Shown here piece by piece: positions 1 to 5,159 of a stretch of DNA of 7,990 bases (its first letter is position 1; every line of letters starts with the position of its first letter). Location: contig JAPKZC010000387.1 of assembly GCA_026394025.1 (NCBI GenBank), positions 1 through 7,990 on the forward strand, in the 5' to 3' direction. The notes beneath the pieces were generated by a model. That model was not told where the DNA came from, ran no database searches, and saw nothing but the letters and a program-made list of their open reading frames with translations. A program made the position numbers and the translations under genes. This DNA comes from Candidatus Solibacter sp. Lineage in GTDB: Bacteria > Acidobacteriota > Terriglobia > Bryobacterales > Bryobacteraceae.

Positions 1-1083
1 CCGGCCGGCCGGGCCTATACGATCGGCGAATACAATCAGCCGTGGCCCAATACCAATGCCGCGGAGATCGACCCGGCATTGGCGGCCTTCGCGGCGTTTC
101 AGGATTGGGATGGCCTCATTCACTTCAGTTACTCCGCCGGGCGCAATTGGGACGCTCCGCCGCGAGACACCACCAGCTTCGACCTGCTGGCAGACGTCCA
201 GAAGGTAGTGAACTTCGGACAGGCCGCCTGGCTGTTTCGAACCGGGGCCATAAGAGGCGGCCGCGCACCGGTCGAGGTCCCAGTTTCGGACGCCATGAAA
301 CTCCGGTTTGTGCGCGAGAAGCGGATCGCGGAACCTGGCAGCGGAGTCCCCGACCCACCCAACGGAGCCCCGGTGGCATGGGTCGGAATCCTGGAAACGG
401 GCAACGTCGCCGCGTTCCTGCAAAGCGCTGCCGGCTATGATCCGGCTATGGCGTTGGTGCATCCGGTGCGCGTGGCGCTGTCCGAGAAGCCGTGGCGGGC
501 GCTGCCGGCTGTGAAGTCCCCCTATCGCTCTGATACGGGCGAGATGACGTACGACCGCGAGCGAAAACTCTTGCTCCTTCACGCGCCAGGGGTGGCCGGA
601 GTATTCGGGTTTGCTGGAACCAGCCGGGCCACCGCGGGGCCGCTCTCGGTGGAACTGACGCCTGGCGGTCGCGGCAACGTCGCGCTGCTGCTGACCACGC
701 TGGACGGCCAGCCACTCGGGCGCTCGCGCAGACTGCTGCTCTCCACGTCCGGCGATGTCCGGCACACGGAGCCCGGATCCAATCCACCGCACCCGCTGGG
801 GGGGATGGTGCCCCACGGAGGGTCCCCAGACTGGTGGGCACTGCCGCCGCCTGCCGTCGGGACGTCGGGCCAATGGCCGGTATGGATGGAGAGGGTGGAA
901 GCCAACGTGACGCTGAAAACCGAAGCCCGGCGCATCGCCGTCTACCCGCTCGACGGGCGGGGCCGGCGCATGCAGCCTCTGCCCGCGCGCTCCATCGCAC
1001 GCCTTCGCGGCGGCTTCCGCATACACCTTCAGGCAGCCGGCGACCAGTTCTCGCCCTGGTACGAGATTGCCATGAACGAGTGA
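1..1083 (+). CDS. C-terminal part of a large glycoside-hydrolase-like protein (5' end outside window)
   Basis: The frame is open from base 1 to TGA at 1081-1083, giving 360 residues with no start in the window. A TTG at 79 is internal, because the residues before it belong to the same conserved stretch. Residues 6-17 read YTIGEYNQPWPN and are followed by AAFQDWDGLIHFSYS. This pattern resembles the last strands of a clan-A type (beta/alpha)8 glycosidase, where E10 would be a candidate catalytic acid. A middle beta-rich part holds DTGEMTYDRERKLLLLHAP (residues 178-196). The end (about 290-360) is another beta segment with RVEANVTLKTEARRIAVYPL and finishes PWYEIAMNE. Similar tails occur on large exported cellulase-superfamily proteins of Acidobacteria and Planctomycetes (family knowledge from memory). 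Substrate and exact GH family cannot be given. A signal peptide, if present, lies upstream of the window. Confidence 0.82.
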   Translation, partial: PAGRAYTIGEYNQPWPNTNAAEIDPALAAFAAFQDWDGLIHFSYSAGRNWDAPPRDTTSFDLLADVQKVVNFGQAAWLFRTGAIRGGRAPVEVPVSDAMKLRFVREKRIAEPGSGVPDPPNGAPVAWVGILETGNVAAFLQSAAGYDPAMALVHPVRVALSEKPWRALPAVKSPYRSDTGEMTYDRERKLLLLHAPGVAGVFGFAGTSRATAGPLSVELTPGGRGNVALLLTTLDGQPLGRSRRLLLSTSGDVRHTEPGSNPPHPLGGMVPHGGSPDWWALPPPAVGTSGQWPVWMERVEANVTLKTEARRIAVYPLDGRGRRMQPLPARSIARLRGGFRIHLQAAGDQFSPWYEIAMNE

Positions 1084-1102
1084 GGCGAACCGTGCGTGGA
1101 TT

Positions 1103-1130
1103 GCTCGCGCCGCCCCCGTGTGGCGCGGGC
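1103..1130 (+). terminator. GC-rich stem-loop after the glycosidase stop codon
   Basis: GCTCGCGCC at 1103-1111 pairs with GGCGCGGGC at 1122-1130, giving nine pairs including one G-T wobble around a 10-nt loop. It starts 20 nt after the stop codon. No T-run follows, so it is not a classical Rho-independent terminator. It may protect the mRNA 3' end or act with Rho. In such GC-rich sequence some stems arise by chance. Confidence 0.35.
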
Positions 1131-1237
1131 TCATGGTCCGGATGCGTCCTGGCCGGGCCTGGGCCGAACGGATTTCAGCCCATCAGGTTATTTCGAGTTC
1201 TGAGATGAATACCTCCACACTTCTACCCATCGGGCTG

Positions 1238-1254
1238 CCTGCCTGAAAGGCGGG
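1238..1254 (+). other. Short hairpin directly before the shared upstream block
   Basis: CCTGCCT (1238-1244), loop GAA, then AGGCGGG (1248-1254) form a seven-pair stem with one wobble. The stem ends at the base before the ATTGTCAGA of the shared block at 1255. The same order, hairpin then block, is seen at 5042-5101. It could end transcription from upstream or be part of a leader structure if transcription starts earlier. Confidence 0.35.
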
Positions 1255-1286
1255 ATTGTCAGAGAGTTTGCACGAATCTTCATAGA
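1255..1286 (+). promoter_or_regulatory. Shared upstream block, copy A (before the 270-aa exported protein gene)
   Basis: This block begins ATTGTCAGA (1255-1263), continues TTTGC (1267-1271), ACGA (1272-1275), TCT (1277-1279), and ends TAGA (1283-1286). Every one of these pieces recurs in the same order at 5070-5101 before the receptor gene, with 26 bases in common and two one-base gaps. TTGTCA matches the sigma-70 -35 consensus at five of six positions. The distance from TTGTCA to TAGA is identical in the two copies, but a good -10 box at 17 bp is lacking. The block starts 75 bp before the ATG at 1330; copy B starts 90 bp before its ATG. A common promoter or operator is the simplest reading; the regulator is unknown. 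Confidence 0.55.
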
Positions 1287-1329
1287 TCTTTGCGTCGCGC
1301 GCGCTTACAGTGGCGGATAGAGGAGTGAC

Positions 1330-2142
1330 ATGGTGAGATTCAGACGACCAACGCGGCGTGCGGCAATCGCTGGCGGGCTCGCCTCGGTGGCTGCCCCGTT
1401 CATGAGCCGGGCGGCCGACGACCGGGAACCGCCGGCGGTTTGGCCCCCTCGGGGCAAGCACACTTTGACGAAGAGGACCCAGTTCGTGCTGCTCGATCTG
1501 GAAGTGCGGTTCCTGCCGAATTCGCCCGCCAAGCAGCCGGCGCCGGGGCCGTCGGTCAAGCCTCCGGCCACCAGCTACCCGGACCCCCAGATCAACCACC
1601 ACAACGACGGGTTCAAGATCGTGTGGATCGACATGTCCATTTACCCGGCGGACCTGCCTGACGGCTGGTACGATCCGTACACGGCCGTGCCACCGGATAT
1701 CCCCGCAAGCTGGCTGGAACCGGTGAATTTCTACGACGGCACAATTCACTACCGCGTGAACGTGATGGAGAAGCCCGACTCCAAGACGCTCACCAGCCTG
1801 ATCTCCAGGGTCACCACGGGGACCCACGAGGGCACGCACAACGTGTGGCTGGGGCACGGGGTGGTCACGTTCGACCGCAAGGGATTGCACCGCTTTGAAC
1901 AGCCGGTGAAGGCCTTCCGCCCCTTCATACGCAACACGCAATTCCGCTTTGACCGCAGGATCGACGAACTGCAACTGTGCGTGGCTGATTCGCGCGGCGC
2001 CATGGTCCACAAGTGGGTCGAACAGCCCAATGATCGCTACGAGGGCAGCCCAGACCTGGCACTGTACCTGCCGCTGAAAGTTCGGTATACAGCGGTGGTA
2101 GTCGCGGGAGGGGCGGCGTTCGCCAGGCCCTCCTGGTGGTAG
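1330..2142 (+). CDS. Exported protein of unknown family, 270 aa, Tat-like signal
   Basis: ATG at 1330 is preceded by a clear Shine-Dalgarno sequence, AGAGGAG at 1319-1325, with 4 nt spacing, which fixes the start. The N-terminus has a charged stretch MVRFRRPTRRAA, a weakly hydrophobic segment to about residue 25, and a possible cleavage site at SRA|AD. The TRR pair before a mild hydrophobic core suggests Tat export rather than Sec, though it lacks the usual F-L-K after the arginines. The mature part is rich in short alternating hydrophobic/polar stretches with many W, Y, P and N (for example FYDGTIHYRVNVMEKPD, then LYLPLKVRYTAVVVAGGAAF near the end), which suggests a beta-sandwich. I see no catalytic motif I can name. 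It sits between two glycosidase-like genes and shares an upstream block with the receptor gene, so a role in glycan binding or degradation is possible but inferred. TAG stop at 2140-2142. Confidence 0.78.
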   Translation: MVRFRRPTRRAAIAGGLASVAAPFMSRAADDREPPAVWPPRGKHTLTKRTQFVLLDLEVRFLPNSPAKQPAPGPSVKPPATSYPDPQINHHNDGFKIVWIDMSIYPADLPDGWYDPYTAVPPDIPASWLEPVNFYDGTIHYRVNVMEKPDSKTLTSLISRVTTGTHEGTHNVWLGHGVVTFDRKGLHRFEQPVKAFRPFIRNTQFRFDRRIDELQLCVADSRGAMVHKWVEQPNDRYEGSPDLALYLPLKVRYTAVVVAGGAAFARPSWW

Positions 2143-2144
2143 TC
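2094..2144 (+). repeat. 10-bp direct repeat with nested hairpin at the 3' end of the 270-aa gene
   Basis: GGTGGTAGTC occurs at 2094-2103 and again at 2135-2144. The first copy is read as Val codons; the second is read in another frame and supplies the Trp-Trp-stop ending. Between them GGAGGG (2107-2112) can pair with CCCTCC (2128-2133), with a smaller GGC/GCC stem inside. GCGGGA (2104-2109) and TCCCGC (2145-2150) are also complementary. The stem overlaps the stop and could act as a 3' mRNA structure; there is no T-run. Confidence 0.4.
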
Positions 2145-2375
2145 TCCCGCAAGCCGAGTGCCCGGGGGGCCGCGCCGCGCCCCGTGTCCCTGTTGGGTGC
2201 AGCGCACCATGCAGATCGGGCTGAAGCTGTTCTTCTGACCGCGGCGCGGCGGGGCAGGCGCCGGGAGGCAGAGCGCATCCCCGCCGGATCGCATATAGTC
2301 ATCCTGGGAAAATTCCCTCGCGCCGGTCGCGTTGAGCCGCATGATACAGTTCAACCTCAGAGTCGAGTTCTGAAT
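2143..2375 (+). other. GC-rich intergenic region with small inverted repeats, no gene
   Basis: This 233-bp gap holds no convincing coding sequence. Visible structures are CGGGG/CCCCG (2163-2167 with 2180-2184), GGTGC-AGC-GCACC (2196-2208), CGGCGC/GCGCCG (2242-2247 with 2258-2263), and a small hairpin TCAGA-N7-TCTGA (2357-2373) that ends 2 nt before the ATG of the next gene. The 3' third is less GC-rich and is the likeliest place for a promoter. A TATAGT at 2294-2299 resembles a -10 box, but no -35 box stands at the right distance. Confidence 0.5.
2306..2317. promoter_or_regulatory. Palindromic site before the 886-aa gene, possible operator
   Basis: GGGAAAATTCCC is an inverted repeat with five-base arms (GGGAA/TTCCC) and a two-base centre. 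It lies 6 bp after the -10-like TATAGT (2294-2299) and 58 bp before the start codon, a usual place for a repressor site near the transcription start. The assignment rests on symmetry and position only. Confidence 0.3.
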
Positions 2376-5036
2376 ATGGATTCCTCCCGCTTCAACCGCC
2401 GGCAGTTCATCCAGACCACCGCCCTCGGCGCCACCGCGTCGGCCGGTCTCCCGGGCGCCGCCTCGCGCCCCGTGACCATCGTGATCGATCCGGCCGACCC
2501 GGTCGCGACCGCTCCGGCATCCCGATGGGCCGCTGGCGAACTGACCGGGGCGCTGGCGGCACGCGGCGTTCAGGCCCGCATCGTGGAGCGCGTTGCACAG
2601 GCCGCCACTGACCTCTGCATCGTCGCCTCCGGCAATCAACAGGGGCGCGCGCCATCCGTCCCCGAGGCCCTCGCGCTCGGGCCGGCCAAAATCGGCGGAC
2701 GCGACGTCCTCCTCGCAGCCGGCCACGATCCGCGCGGTCTGGTCTACGCCCTCCTGGAACTCGCCGACCGCGTGCAGAACTCCTCCGACCCTGCCGCCGC
2801 CCTCGCCGTCCCAGCCCAAATCGCGGAACGCCCTGCCAACGTCGTCCGCAGCGTCACCCGCCTCTTCACCAGCGACGTGGAAGACAAACCCTGGTACAAC
2901 GACCGCGAAATGTGGCCGCGTTACTTTACCATGCTCGCCGCCCAGCGCTTCAACCGCTTCAACCTCAGCTTCGGCATCGGCTACGACTTCCTCCGCAACG
3001 TCACCGACGGCTACTTCCTCTTCGCTTACCCCTTCCTCCTCGATGTCCCCGGATATAAGGTCCGCGTCCCCCAACTCCCCAACTCCGAACGCGACCGCAA
3101 CCTGGAAATGCTCAAGTTTATCAGCGAGCAGACGGTGGCGCGCGGCATGGACTTCCAACTCGGCATCTGGATGCACGGCTATGAGTGGCTCAACAGCCCC
3201 CATCCCAACTACACCATCGAAGGACTCAACGCCGAGACCCACGGGCCCTACTGCCGCGATGCCGTCCGCGCGCTGTTGAAAGCCCTGCCCGCAGTCAGTG
3301 GCGTCACCTTCCGGGTGCACGGCGAAAGCGGCGTGGAAGAAGGCAGCTATCAATTCTGGAAGACTGTGTTCGAAGGTGTCGCCACCTGCGGCCACAAAGT
3401 CGAAATCGACATGCATGCCAAGGGCATGGACCAGACCATGATGGACATCGCCGTGGCCACCGGCCTGCCGGTCAAGATCTCGCCCAAGTATTGGGGCGAG
3501 CACTTCGGAATGCCCTACCACCAGGCCGATATCCGCGAGGCCGAACGCCCCAAGTCGGGACGCGACGCCACCGGCCTGATGAAGTTCAGCGCCGGATCCC
3601 GCAGTTTCCTCCGCTACGGCTACGGCGACCTCCTGCGCGAAGACCGCAAGTGGGGCGTGCTGCACCGCATTTGGCCGGGCACGCAGCGCCTGCTTCTTTG
3701 GGGCGACCCACTCACCGCCGCCGCCCACTCCCGCGCCTTTGGCTTTTGCGGCAGCGACGGCGTCGAAATCATGGAGCCGCTTTCGTTCAAGGGACGCCGC
3801 GGGTCCGGCATCGCGGGCAATCGCACGGGCTACGCCGACGCGTCTCTCACGCCGCGCTGGGACTGGGAGAAATACGAATACGGCCACCGCATCTGGGGCC
3901 GCCTGCTCTACAACCCCGATGCCTCACCCGACACCTGGGGTCGCCACATGACGTCGCGTTTCGGCGCCGCCGGTCCCGCGCTTGCTTCCGCGCTGGCCAG
4001 CGCCAGCCGTATCCTCCCCACGATCACGACGGCGCACGCGCCCTCCGCGGGCAACAACACCTACTGGCCGGAGGTATACCTCAACCACTCTCTGCTCGAC
4101 GCTGCCCATCCCGGCCCCTACACCGACAGCCCCTCGCCCAAGGTCTTCGGCACCGTAAGCCCGCTCGATCCGCAACTCTTCGCGCGCATTAACGATTTTG
4201 CCGACGAACTCCTCAAAGGCGAGCGCGGCGCAACCTACTCGCCCATCGAAGTCGCGCAGTGGATTGAAGACTACGCCGCCGAGGCATCTCGCCAGCTTGC
4301 CATTGCCGCGGCGCAGGCCACCGCCAAGGACCGTCCCGAGTACCGCCGCATGGCCATCGATATCGAACTCCAGGCGGCGCTGGGCCGCTTCTTCGGCGCC
4401 AAATTCCGCGCCGGCGTGCTCTACCGCATCCACGAGCAGACCGGCAGCCGCGCCGCGCTCGAAGCCTGCCTCGACCGCTACCGCGCCGCACGCGAGATCT
4501 GGGCCGTGCTCGCCAACCGGGCCAACGGCGTCTACGTCTCCGATATCACGGTCGGCGAAGTGCGCCAGCTGCGCGGCCACTGGCTGGACCGCCTGCCCGA
4601 TATCGATAAGGACATCGCGCTGGTCGCCGCGCTCCTTGAGAAAGCCAGCCCGGCTGAACCAACGCCGGCCATCAAATCCGCGATTACCGAGGCCCTCGGC
4701 CGGCCGGACCGCGAAGCGATTTCCTGCACCCACGCCGTGCCTCCTCGCTTTCGGCCTGGGCAGTCGCTCGACCTCGGCATCGCGCCCGAGAAGAAACTCG
4801 CCACCGTGCGCCTGTACTACCGTCACGTGACCCAGGCAGAGCGCTATGAGAGCGTGGCGATGACCTCCCTGGGATCCCACTGGCGTGCGACCATTCCCGG
4901 CGCCTACACCGCCGGCGCGTACCCGATCGAATACTACTTCGAGTTGCGCCAATCGCCCGCGAAAGCGACGCTGCACCCCGGTTTCGCCGCCGGTCGCGCC
5001 AACCAGCCCTACTTCGTCGTGCGCCCGGCGGGATAA
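2376..5036 (+). CDS. Tat-exported glycosidase-like protein with alpha-glucuronidase/GH20-type N-terminal domain, 886 aa
   Basis: ATG at 2376 was chosen because it puts FNRRQFIQTTALGA at residues 6-19, a good twin-arginine (RR at 8-9) signal, with cleavage likely near residue 29. Longer in-frame starts up to 2136 only add low-complexity Arg/Ala residues. No strong Shine-Dalgarno sequence is visible. Residues 31-145 look like the alpha/beta domain found before the barrel in GH67, GH20 and related enzymes, with RGLVYALLELADRV at 120-133. A probable TIM barrel starts at about 155 (NVVRSVTRLF) and includes MLAAQRFNRFNLSFG, WMHGYEW (265-271), FRVHGESG with E317, KISPKYWGEHF (367-377), and GSDGVEIMEP (459-468). 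About 500-780 is mostly helical, and about 785-886 is a beta domain (VRLYYRHV, YPIEYYFELR). E317, E375 and D461/E464 are candidate active-site acids. Substrate is unknown; action on a uronic-acid or amino-sugar glycan in the periplasm is inferred. TAA at 5034-5036. Confidence 0.85.
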   Translation: MDSSRFNRRQFIQTTALGATASAGLPGAASRPVTIVIDPADPVATAPASRWAAGELTGALAARGVQARIVERVAQAATDLCIVASGNQQGRAPSVPEALALGPAKIGGRDVLLAAGHDPRGLVYALLELADRVQNSSDPAAALAVPAQIAERPANVVRSVTRLFTSDVEDKPWYNDREMWPRYFTMLAAQRFNRFNLSFGIGYDFLRNVTDGYFLFAYPFLLDVPGYKVRVPQLPNSERDRNLEMLKFISEQTVARGMDFQLGIWMHGYEWLNSPHPNYTIEGLNAETHGPYCRDAVRALLKALPAVSGVTFRVHGESGVEEGSYQFWKTVFEGVATCGHKVEIDMHAKGMDQTMMDIAVATGLPVKISPKYWGEHFGMPYHQADIREAERPKSGRDATGLMKFSAGSRSFLRYGYGDLLREDRKWGVLHRIWPGTQRLLLWGDPLTAAAHSRAFGFCGSDGVEIMEPLSFKGRRGSGIAGNRTGYADASLTPRWDWEKYEYGHRIWGRLLYNPDASPDTWGRHMTSRFGAAGPALASALASASRILPTITTAHAPSAGNNTYWPEVYLNHSLLDAAHPGPYTDSPSPKVFGTVSPLDPQLFARINDFADELLKGERGATYSPIEVAQWIEDYAAEASRQLAIAAAQATAKDRPEYRRMAIDIELQAALGRFFGAKFRAGVLYRIHEQTGSRAALEACLDRYRAAREIWAVLANRANGVYVSDITVGEVRQLRGHWLDRLPDIDKDIALVAALLEKASPAEPTPAIKSAITEALGRPDREAISCTHAVPPRFRPGQSLDLGIAPEKKLATVRLYYRHVTQAERYESVAMTSLGSHWRATIPGAYTAGAYPIEYYFELRQSPAKATLHPGFAAGRANQPYFVVRPAG

Positions 5037-5041
5037 GGTCC

Positions 5042-5074
5042 GCACCACCCAGCCGGGCTTCGTGGTGTTATTGT
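5042..5074 (+). terminator. Probable Rho-independent terminator of the 886-aa gene
   Basis: CACCAC (5043-5048) pairs with GTGGTG (5062-5067), with a possible extra G-T pair outside and AGC/GCT (5051-5053 with 5057-5059) inside. A T-rich tail TTATTGT follows at 5068-5074. The stem begins 6 nt after the TAA. The tail overlaps the start of the shared block at 5070, so termination and the next gene's control region are packed together. Confidence 0.5.
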
Positions 5075-5101
5075 CAGAATCTTTGCGACGATTCTCCTAG
5101 A
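5070..5101 (+). promoter_or_regulatory. Shared upstream block, copy B (before the TonB-dependent receptor gene)
   Basis: ATTGTCAGA (5070-5078), TTTGC (5082-5086), ACGA (5088-5091), TCT (5093-5095) and TAGA (5098-5101) match copy A at 1255-1286 in order and nearly in spacing. The TTGTCA to TAGA distance is the same in both. This copy also holds a six-base inverted repeat, AGAATC (5076-5081) and GATTCT (5090-5095), which copy A lacks. TTGTCA may be a -35 box; no good -10 box is seen at 17 bp. A binding site for a regulator that joins the two genes is the preferred reading. Confidence 0.55.
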
Positions 5102-5104
5102 AAT

Positions 5105-5152
5105 CCGCCCCCTGCCATCGAATGATGGTGATGGCGAGTTTAAGGGGGTCGG
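5105..5152 (+). promoter_or_regulatory. Leader stem that would cover the receptor gene's ribosome-binding site
   Basis: Three helices stack: CCG (5105-5107) with CGG (5150-5152), CCCCCT (5108-5113) with AGGGGG (5143-5148), and GCCATC (5114-5119) with GATGGC (5130-5135), for 15 Watson-Crick pairs. The 5' arm is continuous; the 3' arm has a one-base bulge (T5149) and a seven-base bulge (5136-5142). The loop is 5120-5129. The AGGGGG arm is also the only strong Shine-Dalgarno-like sequence for ATG 5160 (11 nt spacing), so folding would block ribosome binding. GATGGT/GATGGC is a tandem pair (5124-5135), so GCCATC could pair with either copy and the helix could slide. Confidence 0.5.
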
Positions 5153-5159
5153 TACCAGG

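Noticed and set aside
79..81. TTG as the start of the first gene
   Set aside because: The frame is open to base 1 and the residues before 79 are part of the same glycosidase-like motif, so it is an internal codon of a truncated gene.
1205..1246. Thirteen-codon reading frame MNTSTLLPIGLPA in the first gap
   Set aside because: It lacks a Shine-Dalgarno sequence and shows no family features; chance is enough.
2293..2325. A third copy of the shared block before the 886-aa gene
   Set aside because: Only ATAGTCATC loosely resembles ATTGTCAGA, at six of nine positions, and the later pieces of the block are absent.
2341..2373. Ten-codon leader reading frame (MIQFNLRVEF) ending 2 nt before the 886-aa gene start
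   Set aside because: There is no ribosome-binding site and no run of regulatory codons; a frame this short is expected by chance.
2136..2375. 80-codon upstream extension of the 886-aa gene from a GTG
   Set aside because: It would overlap the previous gene, is Arg/Ala-rich, and would place the Tat signal in the protein interior.
2037..3887. 616-codon open frame on the - strand
   Set aside because: It lies opposite the convincing 886-aa gene and crosses into the previous gene. Its translation is Gly/Val/Ala/His-rich without domains, typical of the antisense of high-GC coding sequence.
3924..5048. 374-codon open frame on the - strand
   Set aside because: It mirrors the C-terminal half of the 886-aa gene, with low-complexity Gly/Ala/Val content and no recognisable motif or start context.
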